Of a DNA stretch of 35,965 nucleotides, positions 8,512 to 17,619 are shown one piece after another. The notes beneath the pieces are model-generated. The model saw nothing but the letters and a program-made list of their open reading frames with translations. It had not been told where the DNA came from and did no database searches. Every line of letters starts with the position of its first letter. The first letter of the stretch is position 1. Made by a program: the position numbers and the translations under genes. This DNA comes from an uncultured Clostridia bacterium (lineage in GTDB: Bacteria > Bacillota > Clostridia > TANB77 > CAG-508), in contig CAKPRQ010000013.1 of the NCBI GenBank assembly GCA_934182605.1, positions 1-35,965 of the forward strand, written 5' to 3'.

Positions 8512-9369
8512 TCACATTTTCTCATAAATCTTCACAAATTGTTCTAAAGTTAATTGTTCAGCTCTTACTTTTTCATTAAAATTTAACTCTCTTAAAATAT
8601 TTATAATATCTTGTTTTTCCTTATTTTTATAACCTGTTAATGCATTAACTAATGTTTTCCTTTTCATTAAAAAACTTTGTTTTATCAATTTAAAAAAATC
8701 TTCTTCATTTTTTACATTTACTCTTGGAGCTTTTAAAATATTAAATTGTATTACTGCTGATGTAACTTCCGGTTCTGGAATAAAGCCATCTTTTGGTACC
8801 TCTAATAATATTTTAGTATCTGCATAATAATATACTGTATATGTAATTGCTCCTGTTTCTTTACCTCCAGGGATTTCTGATAATCTATTTGCTACTTCTT
8901 TTTGTATCATAACAGTTATACTTTCTATTTGCAATTTCTCTTCTAGTAATTTCATTATTATAGGTGTTGTTATATAATATGGTAAATTTGCAACTACTTT
9001 TACTTTTTTATATCCTGTTTTTAATTCTTCTTCAATAATCTTTTCTAAGTTTACTTTCAAAATATCGTCACATAATATTTCCAACTTACCATTACTAATT
9101 TCTCCTAAGAATCTATCTGTAATAATGTTTACCATTTTTTTATCTAATTCTACTGCTAATACTTTTCCAGCATTTCTTAACAAATACTCTGTTAAAGTAC
9201 CTAAACCTGGTCCTATTTCTATAACAAAATCCTCTTTACTTATATTCGCCTTTTCTACTATACTTTCCACTATATTTTCATCTATTAAAAAATTTTGACC
9301 AAAACTCTTATTAGCCACTACATTATATTTTCTCATTATTTTTATTGTTTTATCATATAAATTATCCAA
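8512..9369 (-). CDS. rsmA: 16S rRNA dimethyladenosine transferase RsmA (KsgA)
   Basis: A 285-residue SAM-dependent methyltransferase. It shows NKSFGQNFLID at the start, SAM motif I VIEIGPGLGTLTEYLL, and the catalytic NLPYYITTPI. It dimethylates two adjacent adenines in helix 45 of 16S rRNA late in 30S assembly. An upstream extension to 9411 is open, but GGAGGAG followed by CATT and TTG puts the start at 9369; that TTG start gives the family's normal length. Rifampicin-like or kasugamycin phenotypes are known for loss in other species; nothing here suggests change. Confidence 0.93.
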   Translation of the reverse strand: MDNLYDKTIKIMRKYNVVANKSFGQNFLIDENIVESIVEKANISKEDFVIEIGPGLGTLTEYLLRNAGKVLAVELDKKMVNIITDRFLGEISNGKLEILCDDILKVNLEKIIEEELKTGYKKVKVVANLPYYITTPIIMKLLEEKLQIESITVMIQKEVANRLSEIPGGKETGAITYTVYYYADTKILLEVPKDGFIPEPEVTSAVIQFNILKAPRVNVKNEEDFFKLIKQSFLMKRKTLVNALTGYKNKEKQDIINILRELNFNEKVRAEQLTLEQFVKIYEKM

Positions 9370-9425
9370 AATGCTCCTCCAAAATATTCTATATTTTAAT
9401 ATTACTCTCAACAGTGATATTTTAA

Positions 9426-9564
9426 CGTAACAACTCAGGAAATATTTCTCTAAAGCTTGGTATATAGCTATTTGTAAGTCAAGGCCCTGATTGTTAACCC
9501 CAGCTATGTTTTGACTAAAAATAGCTATATACCAAGCTTTTAAAGATTAGGACCCGAATAATTA
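9426..9564 (-). repeat. Palindromic intergenic element, copy C
   Basis: Inner arms at 9452-9473 and 9519-9540 form a perfect 22-bp inverted repeat identical to that of copy E. The core at 9478-9515 lies in reverse orientation relative to copies A, B and E (read on the minus strand it begins GTCAAAACATAGCTGGGG). Outer pairing is weak, with GTAACAACTCAGG on the left. It lies in the divergent gap between rsmA and the PBP gene. Confidence 0.85.
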
Positions 9565-9603
9565 TATTTTAACATTTTCACAAACTTTTTACAATACAAA
9601 CTG

Positions 9604-9632
9604 TTGATTTTTCAAAATTTTTATTATAAAAT
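9604..9632 (+). promoter_or_regulatory. Promoter of the class B PBP gene
   Basis: TTGATT at 9604-9609, 17-bp spacer, TAAAAT at 9627-9632. It lies only 16 bp before the ATG at 9649, which argues against the longer in-frame start at 9604. Confidence 0.7.
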
Positions 9633-9648
9633 ATCATTGGGTGAATAT

Positions 9649-11917
9649 ATGAAAAATAAAAATGTTAAAATTAATAGAAATAAAGAAAAATTAGACCATA
9701 AAAAATTAAACATTAGAGCCAAAAATGCATTCTTTATAATTATGTTTATTTTTATATTGCTTGTAATTAGAATAATATATATACAGTTTATAAAAGGTCC
9801 TGAATATAAAGAGATGGCTTCTAGGCAACAACTTTTAAGTCAAGTTATTGCCCCTAAACGTGGTACAATATATGATTCTACAGGCAAAGCCTTGGCTCTT
9901 AGTGCTAGCGTAGATACTATTACTATTAATCCTCAAGAAATTATGGTTAAAGATGAAAACGAAGACGTGCAAGCCACAAAAACAGCAGAGAGAAAAGAAT
10001 TAGTAGCCAAAAAGCTTTCTGAAATGTTTGAGTTAGATTATCAAGAAGTTTTTGACAAAGTTAATAGTGATTCTACATATCAAATTATTGCCAAAAAAGT
10101 TACACAAGAAAAAGTAGATGAACTAAAAAAATGGATGGAAGGAAATAAAATTTCTAGCGGTATAAATATAGATGAAACTAATGAACGATTTTATCCTTAT
10201 GATAATCTTGCTTCTAATTTAATTGGCTTTTGTGGCACAGAAGGTTATGGGCTTGAAGGATTAGAAGAAAGATTAGATGATATATTAAAGGGTACCCCTG
10301 GTAGGAGAGTAAGTTCGCGGTAATTCTAGGCAACAAGAAATCCCAGATTCTAACGAATTATATGTAGAGGCAGAAAATGGTAATAATGTTGTTTTGAGTT
10401 TAGATTACAATATTCAAACTATTGCCGAAAAATATTTAAAACAAGCCGTAGAAGAAAATGATTGTAAACAAGGTGGAAGTGTTATTATAATGCAACCGGA
10501 TACTGGTGACGTTTTAGCCATGGCTTCATACCCTGACTATAATCTAAACACACCATTTACACCTAATACTACAGAATTACAAGAAAAATGGGAAGATATG
10601 TCTTCTGAAGAAAGAGTAGATGCACAATACAGTATGTGGCAAAATCTCGGCGTATCTAGAAATTATGAACCTGGTTCTACTTTTAAAATAATTACTTCTG
10701 CGATAGCTTTAGAAGGGAATATTGTAGAAACAGATAATGAAAACGATTTCCTATGTACTGGTTCTGAAACTATATACGATACTACAATAAAATGTTGGAG
10801 GTCGTATAATCCGCATGGACACCAATCTTTGAGAATGGCATTACAAAATTCTTGTAACCCAGCCTTCATCCAATTAGGGCAAAAAATTGGAAAAGACACT
10901 TTTTATAAATATCTAAAAGCTTTTGGATTAATGGATAGAACTAATGCTTTAGTTTATGGGGAATCTAATAGTGTTTTCCACTCATTAGATGAAGTTGGAC
11001 CAATTGAACTCGCAACTCTTTCATTTGGGCAAAGATTTACTGTTACTCCTTTACAATTAATTACAGCATTTTCTTCTATTGCTAATGATGGAATTTTAAT
11101 GCAACCTAGAATCGTTAAGCAGATTATTAATCCTGATACTAATACGGTGACTAATGTTGAACCTACTGAAGTTAGAAAAGTTTTATCCACAGAAACTTGT
11201 GACAAATTAAAATCATTATTAGAATCTGTTGTTACTAATGGAACTGGTAGATATGCAGCTGTAGAAGGTTATCAAATTGGAGGTAAAACTGGCACTTCTG
11301 AACCTATTTATAATAACGCTAATTCATATTATGTAGCTTCATATTTTGCTATATCGCCTATTGTAGATACTAAAGTTTGCGTACTTCTAACATTATATGA
11401 TCCACAAGGAGAAAGCCATGAGGGAGGTCAAATTGCAGCTCCTGTTATATCTCAAATTCTTTCTGAAGTATTACCTTATTTAGGAATCGCTTCTGATAAA
11501 GATACCTCTTCAAATACAACAAATACTATTACTATAACTGATGTTAGAAATAAAACTTTAGCTGAGGCTGTTAAGACTTTAGAAGCTAGTGGATTAGAAG
11601 TTATTTACAATGTAACTGGTAATAAGAATGAATTATTAGTAACGGACCAAGTGCCTAAACCAGGAACTAAAACTTCTAATAATTCTGTAATTTGCTTATA
11701 TACAACAGAAAATAATACTCGTACTACTTTGAAAATGCCTAACTTAAAAGGAAAGACTTTACAAGAAGCAGCTAATATGCTACGTGCTGTTAATTTAAAT
11801 TATACTTATGAAGGTTCTGGAATTGTAATGAATCAAAGTGTTTTGGCAGATGAGCCTGTTGAAGAAGGTACAGTTATAAAATTAACTTTAAAAAATGAAG
11901 TGACAGATACGTATTAG
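9649..11917 (+). CDS. Class B penicillin-binding protein with two PASTA domains, interrupted by a +1 frame break
   Basis: Read with one +1 step at 10318, this gives about 755 residues: a basic cytoplasmic tail, one membrane helix (about 26-46), the PBP dimerisation domain, the transpeptidase domain and two C-terminal PASTA domains. Catalytic motifs are GSTFK (Ser near residue 343), an S-x-N motif (NSCNP) and KTGTSEP. The domain plan fits SpoVD or a division-type PBP2/FtsI, which cross-link septal or cortex peptidoglycan; I cannot choose between them. GGGTGA precedes the ATG at 9649. Zero-frame translation stops at 10321, right after CGG in the dimerisation domain (PGRRVSS). Skipping the C at 10318 continues as Gly-Asn-Ser-Arg into the rest. 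The product is expected to be essential or sporulation-critical, so a simple null allele is unlikely. Confidence 0.88.
10318..10320 (+). other. Candidate +1 recoding site 1 (CGG before UAA)
   Basis: Zero-frame context is TCG CGG TAA. The downstream frame is recovered by skipping C10318 and reading GGT AAT. Upstream and downstream parts both belong to one PBP. No other in-frame CGG exists in this gene. Confidence 0.75.
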
Positions 11918-11946
11918 TTACAAGATAATAGTTGAAATTTATAATC

Positions 11947-12019
11947 ACTTGAAAATACTAGTCTAAAATTGAAAATCTACTGTACATTCGTTTCTAATTT
12001 TAGACTAGTATTTTCAAGT
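11947..12019 (+). repeat. 24-bp inverted repeat
   Basis: Perfect 24-bp arms at 11947-11970 and 11996-12019 (containing ACTAGT) enclose 25 nt. The right arm recurs exactly at 33807-33830, and the flanking 35 bp are also similar there. It follows the PBP gene and could end its transcript, but no T-run follows the stem, so a repeat element is as likely. Confidence 0.75.
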
Positions 12020-12162
12020 TATTTATGTACTAAATCATCATACAGTAAACATTTAATTAAAATTTTATAAAAATCTATTGCTATTTTTAAAAAAATATTA
12101 TATTATATATGCAATGAAATCGTAGAAACAGTCTATTTTACTGGATTTTGGGAGGGATTTAT

Positions 12163-13221
12163 ATGCGAAAATATTCAGAAAATAATACAGAAAAAAAATA
12201 CAAAATTATCGCTGTAGATGATGAAAGTGGAATCATCGACTCTTTATCTGTTTTTCTAAAACATTCAGATTACAATTTCACAGGAGTTACTGACCCACTT
12301 GAAGCCATAGAAAGAGTACGAAACGAGCACTTTGACCTTATGATTTTAGACTTTATAATGACCCCTATACACGGAGATAAAGTTGTAGAAGAAATTCGTA
12401 AGTTTAATAAAGAATTATATATTCTGTTATTAACTGGACATAAGGATTTAGCACCACCTCTAGAGACAATTAAAAAGTTAGATATACAAGGTTATTGTGA
12501 AAAATCTGATAAATTTGACCAATTATTACTATTAATAGAATCAGGAATTAAATCTATTTCCCAAGTAAATATTATAAAACAAATAAATGAAGAATTAAAA
12601 GATACTTATGAAAGATTAGAACAAGCTTATATGGAAAGTATTGAAACATTACGTTTAACAGTTGATGCTAAAGATTCTTACACTAGAGGACATTCTGATA
12701 GGGTTTCCGAATATGCATGTTTACTAGGAACTGAATTACACTTATCACCTGAAGATATGAAAACTTTAAAAATTGGCGGACTTTTCCATGATATTGGAAA
12801 AATAGGTGTACCTGATACTATTTTATTAAAACCTGGAAAGTTAACTGATGATGAATATTCAGAAATTAAAAATCATCCTTCAATAGGTGCTCATATTTTG
12901 TCAACAGCAACTATTTTTAAAGATTTATTACCTATAGTAAAACATCATCATGAAAGATATGATGGTAAAGGATATCCTTCTCAATTAGCAGGTGAAGACA
13001 TACCTTACTTGGCAAGAATAACGGCAATTGCTGATACATTTGATGCAATGACATCAAAAAGGCCATACAGAAATGCACTAGAACTTGACTTTGTTATAAA
13101 TGAATTTGAAAGATGCTCTGGCACACAATTTGACCCAAAACTTGCTCCTATTTGGATTGATGTTATGAGGAATCATTTTGATAAAATAAAAGAAATTATG
13201 GATAAATATCCTAGTAATTAA
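12163..13221 (+). CDS. Response regulator with HD-GYP domain
   Basis: A 352-residue protein: an N-terminal receiver domain (about 15-130) with acidic pocket VDDE, phosphoacceptor in MILDFIMTP, a switch Thr in LLLTGH and conserved Lys in EKSD; then a linker helix and an HD-GYP domain with HDIGKIGVPD and HHERYDGKGYP. HD-GYP proteins with the full motif usually hydrolyse cyclic di-GMP. GGGAGGG six bases before the ATG sets the start at 12163; an ATG at 12148 lacks such a site. No histidine kinase gene is adjacent, so it is an orphan regulator. Confidence 0.9.
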   Translation: MRKYSENNTEKKYKIIAVDDESGIIDSLSVFLKHSDYNFTGVTDPLEAIERVRNEHFDLMILDFIMTPIHGDKVVEEIRKFNKELYILLLTGHKDLAPPLETIKKLDIQGYCEKSDKFDQLLLLIESGIKSISQVNIIKQINEELKDTYERLEQAYMESIETLRLTVDAKDSYTRGHSDRVSEYACLLGTELHLSPEDMKTLKIGGLFHDIGKIGVPDTILLKPGKLTDDEYSEIKNHPSIGAHILSTATIFKDLLPIVKHHHERYDGKGYPSQLAGEDIPYLARITAIADTFDAMTSKRPYRNALELDFVINEFERCSGTQFDPKLAPIWIDVMRNHFDKIKEIMDKYPSN

Positions 13222-13225
13222 TTAG

Positions 13226-13257
13226 AAAACATAGTATTACTCAAAATACTATGTTTT
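13226..13257. terminator. Bidirectional terminator
   Basis: AAAACATAGTATT and its complement flank a short loop, with T-runs on both sides. It sits between the convergent HD-GYP and ABC-F genes and should end both transcripts. Confidence 0.85.
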
Positions 13258-13261
13258 TATT

Positions 13262-14845
13262 TTATTCTAATCCTAAATAATCATTATAAGTAGTTTCTCT
13301 ATCAACTACTGTACCATCTTGCTTAATATCTATAATTCTATTAGCAACAGTTTGTGTTAATTGATGGTCGTGTGATGTAAATAATATTATACCTTTAAAT
13401 TTTTTCATTCCTTCATTTACAGCAGTAATACTTTCCATATCTAAATGATTAGTTGGCTCATCCAATATTATTAAATTTGCACCTGATAACATAAGTTTTG
13501 AAAATATACATCTAGCCTTTTCTCCACCTGATAATACATTTACTTTTTTTAATGCTTCTTCCCCTGAAAATAACATCCTACCTAAAAAACTTCTTAAATA
13601 TGTGTCATCATCTTCTTTAGAATATGGTCTTAACCAATTTACTAAATCTATTGGGTCTTGAAATAATTTAGTATTATCTTTTGGATAATATGAAGTAGTT
13701 ATTGTTGTTCCCCAATTTATTTCCCCACTATCAGCTTCCATTTCTCCAGCTAAAATTTCAAATAATACTGTTTTAGCAAGCTCATTATCCGCTAAAAATG
13801 CTATTTTATCATCTCTTTTTACTGTAAATGAAATATTATCTAATAACTTTTCGCCATTAACTGTTTTTGTAAGATTTTTTACTGTTAATATTTCCTTACC
13901 TGGCTCTCTATCTGGTTTAAAATCTATATATGGATATCTTCTTGTTGATGGTTTTATTTCTTCTAATTCAATTTTTTCTAATGTTTTCTTTCTTGATGTC
14001 GCTTGTCTTGATTTTGAAGCATTAGCACTAAATCTTGCTATAAATTCTTTTAATTCTGCTATTCTTTCTTCTTTCTTTTTATTTGCATCTTTAGCTTGTT
14101 TTAATGCTAATTGACTAGATTCGTACCAGAAATCATAATTACCTGGATATATTTTTATTTTTTCAAAATCTAAATCTGCTATATGTGTACAAACTTTATT
14201 TAAAAAATATCTATCGTGTGATACTACTATTACTGTATTTTCAAAATTAATTAGGAATTCTTGCAACCAATTTATGCTCTTTAAATCTAAATCATTCGTA
14301 GGCTCATCTAATAATAATACATCTGGATTTCCAAATAATGCTTGTGCTAATAATACTTTTACTTTTTCTCTAGCTTCTAATTCGCTCATTAATTTATAAT
14401 GCTTATCTGTATCTATTCCTAAATCGCTTAAAAGCATTGCTGCATCTGATTCAGCATTCCATCCACCTAATTCTCCAAATTGTTCTTCTAATTTTGCAGC
14501 TTTCATACCATCTTCTTCAGAAAAATCTGGTTTCATATATAAATCATTTTTTGCTTTCATTATTCTATATAATTCACTATTTCCCATTATAACTGTATCT
14601 ATTACTTGTTTATCTTCATACGCATAATGGTCTTGTTTTAATACAGATAATCTCTCTCCTTTTCCTAAACTTACTTCTCCTTTGCTTGGCTCTAACTCAC
14701 CTGATAAAACCTTTAAGAAAGTAGATTTTCCAGTTCCATTTGCACCAATTAATCCATAACAATTTCCATCTGTAAATTTTATATTAACATCTTCAAATAA
14801 AACTCTTTTTCCAAATCTTACAGTTACTCCTACTGTATTAACCAT
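13262..14845 (-). CDS. ABC-F family ATPase (YkpA/YbiT-like)
   Basis: A 527-residue protein with two ABC domains and no membrane segments. Domain 1 has GANGTGKST and LLLDEPTNDLDL; domain 2 has VLSGGEKARCIFSKL and IILDEPTNHLDME. The second Walker A is replaced by ADNELAKTVLF, and the first signature reads LMSELEAREK rather than LSGGQ, both seen in the YkpA/YbiT subgroup as far as I recall. ABC-F proteins act on the ribosome E site; some give antibiotic resistance, but this subgroup is a housekeeping one. The gene stands alone between a terminator and palindromic element D. Confidence 0.9.
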   Translation of the reverse strand: MVNTVGVTVRFGKRVLFEDVNIKFTDGNCYGLIGANGTGKSTFLKVLSGELEPSKGEVSLGKGERLSVLKQDHYAYEDKQVIDTVIMGNSELYRIMKAKNDLYMKPDFSEEDGMKAAKLEEQFGELGGWNAESDAAMLLSDLGIDTDKHYKLMSELEAREKVKVLLAQALFGNPDVLLLDEPTNDLDLKSINWLQEFLINFENTVIVVSHDRYFLNKVCTHIADLDFEKIKIYPGNYDFWYESSQLALKQAKDANKKKEERIAELKEFIARFSANASKSRQATSRKKTLEKIELEEIKPSTRRYPYIDFKPDREPGKEILTVKNLTKTVNGEKLLDNISFTVKRDDKIAFLADNELAKTVLFEILAGEMEADSGEINWGTTITTSYYPKDNTKLFQDPIDLVNWLRPYSKEDDDTYLRSFLGRMLFSGEEALKKVNVLSGGEKARCIFSKLMLSGANLIILDEPTNHLDMESITAVNEGMKKFKGIILFTSHDHQLTQTVANRIIDIKQDGTVVDRETTYNDYLGLE

Positions 14846-14948
14846 TTAATATCATTCCTTTTCTCATATTTTCCATAAAAAATTATACATTATTTTTACT
14901 TAGAAATCAAGTAAAATACTTAATTTTCAAGAAAAAGTTAAACTGGTG

Positions 14949-15103
14949 GTTACAATTCACAGCTTTTATTATAAAACATATTAAAGTCCTTATATATTAA
15001 TATTTTGCAATCAAAGACCTAGATTGTTAACCCTAGCTATGTTTTTGATAAAAAATATTAATATATAAGTACTACTAATATTTATTTAGCTGGGAATTGT
15101 AAC
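14949..15103 (-). repeat. Palindromic intergenic element, copy D
   Basis: Inner arms at 14985-15006 and 15052-15073 pair with one mismatch. Outer arms at 14949-14964 and 15088-15103 (GTTACAATTC type) pair with one mismatch. The core at 15010-15049 is in reverse orientation and its closing pair is changed on both sides (GTCAA/TTGAC becomes ATCAA/TTGAT), a compensatory change. It lies in the divergent gap between the ABC-F gene and feoA. Confidence 0.85.
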
Positions 15104-15155
15104 AGCTAGTAACTATTCCTTTTTTTCGACATAATATAATATGGGGTGAAACATT

Positions 15156-15395
15156 TTGAAAAATACAATTTCTTTAAATAACGTAGATTTAAATAAAACT
15201 GTTATAGTGAAAGATATTTTATGTGATAAACATTCTAAAAGACGCTTTTTAGATTTAGGTATTATTAAAGGCACATTAATAACACCTCTTTTTAGGTCAC
15301 CTTTTTCTGACCCTACCGCTTATGAAATAAATAATACTGTTATTGCTATTCGCAAAGAAGATGCAAGTTTAATAAAAGTTCTTAACAAATTATAG
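15156..15395 (+). CDS. feoA: Ferrous iron transport protein A
   Basis: A 79-residue SH3-like FeoA. Recognisable are the RRFLDLGIIKGTLITPLF segment and the C-terminal AYEINNTVIAIRKEDASLI. FeoA assists FeoB in Fe(II) uptake. GGGGTGA lies seven bases before a TTG start, and TATAAT at 15133-15138 is a probable -10 box. Unlike the usual feoAB operon, feoB lies 2.2 kb downstream, beyond a terminator and a block on the opposite strand. Confidence 0.88.
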   Translation: MKNTISLNNVDLNKTVIVKDILCDKHSKRRFLDLGIIKGTLITPLFRSPFSDPTAYEINNTVIAIRKEDASLIKVLNKL

Positions 15396-15406
15396 GCATT
15401 TCCAAT

Positions 15407-15440
15407 GAAAAAATCCAGCTCTTAAAGGCTGGATTAAAAT
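15407..15440 (+). terminator. Terminator of feoA
   Basis: AATCCAGC at 15412-15419 and GCTGGATT at 15428-15435, A-run before and AT-rich run after. It separates feoA from the opposite-strand block. Confidence 0.85.
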
Positions 15441-15502
15441 TATTTATATTATTTTCATATTCTTCATTAATTCGACTTAAACAATTTTCAACAATAATAG
15501 AT

Positions 15503-15934
15503 TTATTTATTATTACTAGTTGATTTTCCATAAACTCCATCTCCATTTTTCAAATTTTCTATTATTTGCATTCTACTTTCATTTAGCTCTAAATATTCTC
15601 TATACATTTGTAATTTATATAATTCAAAATAGAATTCATTTCTAGCATATAAAGTTTCACCATTTATTAAAATTTCGTATCTTATTCCATCAGCTATCTC
15701 GTCTAAATTTAATAATTCTACGTCTTTATTGACTAAATCTTCTAAATTTAATTTTAATTGAAAAAGTTCTTTTTTTGATATTTTTTTATTTAATTTAATT
15801 GCAATATCTATATCACTATTAATATTTTCTGTTTTTCTTGCATAGCTACCGAATAATATTATAGCAATAATATTCTCATTTTTCAATAATTATTCTTTAA
15901 TTTTATTCATTAAACTCTCTCTATTATTTTCCAT
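15503..15934 (-). pseudogene. MntA-like minimal nucleotidyltransferase with an in-frame stop at codon 15
   Basis: The frame encodes a minimal nucleotidyltransferase with the GSYARKTENINSDIDIAI motif, the metal-binding G-S and D-x-D of MntA-type antitoxins that AMPylate HEPN toxins. A well-placed ATG at 15934 (AAGGAAG upstream) opens the same frame, MENNRESLMNKIKE, but a TAA at 15890-15892 interrupts it. The remaining 127-residue ORF would have to start at a TTG at 15886 without a ribosome site. No HEPN partner gene is adjacent. Either the gene is decayed or it restarts poorly. Confidence 0.65.
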
Positions 15935-16045
15935 ATATTAAAACTTCCTTTATACTAATAATACGTATTTTGCTATACTTTATACTGAAAATCAAGAAAA
16001 TTTTTAAAAAAGCCGTATAATCCCGACTGGAGTTTTTTAATATTA

Positions 16046-17059
16046 TCAATTTATTTCTATTACTCTTTTAAATTGATCTTCACTATATTTTCTTATATCT
16101 AATATATTCAACATATCATATTTATTTTTAACCTTCTCAAAATATTCTTTTATATCTTCTTTTCTTATTATATTATTTGAATTTTCCATTTGTAATAATC
16201 CTTTTCGTGCATTTATCCATGGTATTTCATAATGTGACATTTTTTCTAGGGCTTTCCCATTATAGTATCCAAAGTATTTTATAATTGCATCAAGTATTTC
16301 TCTTTTTTCATCTACTATTATATCTTCTATATCATAATCTACATATATTGATATATTAGCAGACTTAAATTCTTTATATTTTTCATAAATACATACATAT
16401 ACTGGTCCATGTACCCATGCTTGGCAATCGTCTTCTACTAGAAACTTTCCAAAAAATGCTTTATAAAACCCTTGTGCATAATATAAAATTTTTTGCAATG
16501 CTAATGGAGTAATTTCTTTTCCTTTCACAATAATATATTCTGCAAGAATTTCTATTTCACTTTCTATGTTAGTACTATACTTAAATAAATTATCTTTTTG
16601 ATTATTAATGGCTTCTTTTATAATTTTATATGCCCTTTCGGTTATTAAACTTTTATTATTTTCAACTAACGTTTCCATATACTTTTCGTCATTCAAGATT
16701 TTATATAATCGTTCAGAATATATTTTTGACGGCATATCTCCATTTAAATACCTAATTAAAGTAACTTCTCCCCATCCTAACAATTTAGAAAGAGGTTTTT
16801 TACCTATTTTATATTTACTTAATATTTTATTAATTTCTTCTGTCGTAATTATATTCTCTTTTTTCCTATATGCTCTATCTATTCTACTAAGATTTTCATC
16901 ATTTAATTCATTTGAACTAATTTCTTCTCCACAATTTTCACAAAAACCAACTAATCTATTATATTTATATTCTTTTCCTTTAATTTCAACTTTCTCGGCA
17001 ATTTCTTTTATTTCATACTCAACCAAATCATTACATCTTTCACAAAAACCTTTATTCAT
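16046..17059 (-). CDS. Antitoxin with zinc ribbon, HTH and Panacea domain
   Basis: A 337-residue protein in three parts: an MqsA-like zinc ribbon (Cys 6, 9, 40, 43), an XRE-type helix-turn-helix (about 75-130, LLGWGEVTLIRYLNGDMPS) and a C-terminal Panacea (SocA/DUF4065) domain with LQKILYYAQGFYKAFFGK and AWVHGPVY. Panacea domains neutralise many unrelated toxins. It starts 14 bp after the upstream MqsR-like gene, with AGAGGGT as ribosome site, so the two form an operon in toxin-antitoxin order. The HTH probably represses the operon through the palindrome at 17509-17526. Confidence 0.82.
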   Translation of the reverse strand: MNKGFCERCNDLVEYEIKEIAEKVEIKGKEYKYNRLVGFCENCGEEISSNELNDENLSRIDRAYRKKENIITTEEINKILSKYKIGKKPLSKLLGWGEVTLIRYLNGDMPSKIYSERLYKILNDEKYMETLVENNKSLITERAYKIIKEAINNQKDNLFKYSTNIESEIEILAEYIIVKGKEITPLALQKILYYAQGFYKAFFGKFLVEDDCQAWVHGPVYVCIYEKYKEFKSANISIYVDYDIEDIIVDEKREILDAIIKYFGYYNGKALEKMSHYEIPWINARKGLLQMENSNNIIRKEDIKEYFEKVKNKYDMLNILDIRKYSEDQFKRVIEIN

Positions 17060-17073
17060 AACACATACCCTCT

Positions 17074-17472
17074 TTATACAAATAATCTTTTTATATTTTT
17101 CTCTAATTTATGGAATGAAATTATTACAATAAAATCATTTTGCTTAATAACAATTTTAATATACACATCAACATTTTCTATTATTCCCCAATTATTTAGT
17201 TCATATTCTCTACAAAAAATATATAATTTTTCATGCGGCCTATTATAATCATCTACTGAATAGCAAAAATCTTTTACTTCTAATTCTACTAACATTTCTT
17301 TTTGCTTATTACTATTTAAGTTATATCTTTCAATAAATTTTCTGTTTTTCTCATTTTTTACCGTTGTACAAATTACAAATTTACCTACATTTATACTTTG
17401 CTTTACTTTTCTTAGGTATTCCTCTATTTCTTCTTTAGTATGATTTGTGTGTTTTAAAGTATTACTTAGCAC
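17074..17472 (-). CDS. MqsR-like toxin (putative)
   Basis: A 132-residue protein with no signal or membrane segment. Its C-terminal part, VDVYIKIVIKQNDFIVIISF, and the middle EVKDFCYSVDDY resemble the MqsR fold of the RelE-like mRNA interferases, which cleave mRNA. It begins with GTG at 17472. It is first in an operon with a Panacea-type antitoxin whose N-terminal zinc ribbon resembles MqsA, which supports the call. The similarity was judged by eye and is modest; another RelE-like family is possible. Confidence 0.6.
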   Translation of the reverse strand: MLSNTLKHTNHTKEEIEEYLRKVKQSINVGKFVICTTVKNEKNRKFIERYNLNSNKQKEMLVELEVKDFCYSVDDYNRPHEKLYIFCREYELNNWGIIENVDVYIKIVIKQNDFIVIISFHKLEKNIKRLFV

Positions 17473-17508
17473 CTTATATCACTTCTTTCTATTGTGCAAT
17501 TGTGGTTT

Positions 17509-17526
17509 TAGTATTAATTGATACTA
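17509..17526. promoter_or_regulatory. Operator palindrome of the toxin-antitoxin operon
   Basis: TAGTAT and ATACTA arms around a 6-bp centre, directly downstream of the -10 box. It is well placed for autoregulation by the HTH of the antitoxin. Confidence 0.55.
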
Positions 17527-17554
17527 TTTTACCATTTTTTTAAAGTATTGTCAA
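17526..17554 (-). promoter_or_regulatory. Promoter of the toxin-antitoxin operon
   Basis: TTGACA at 17549-17554, 17-bp spacer, TAAAAT at 17526-17531 on the minus strand. It overlaps the edge of the palindrome at 17509-17526. Confidence 0.75.
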
Positions 17555-17619
17555 TGATTTCATGAAAATATTCACCTTTTTTGTATTTAAAAATATTATA
17601 TAAAATAAGGGGGATTTAT

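Noticed and set aside
9604..9648. Upstream start of the PBP gene at the TTG at 9604
   Set aside because: This stretch holds the -35 and -10 boxes, and GGGTGA precedes the ATG at 9649.
12060..12162. A possible riboswitch before the HD-GYP regulator
   Set aside because: The leader is short and shows no conserved riboswitch core that I recognise; only the ribosome site is clear.
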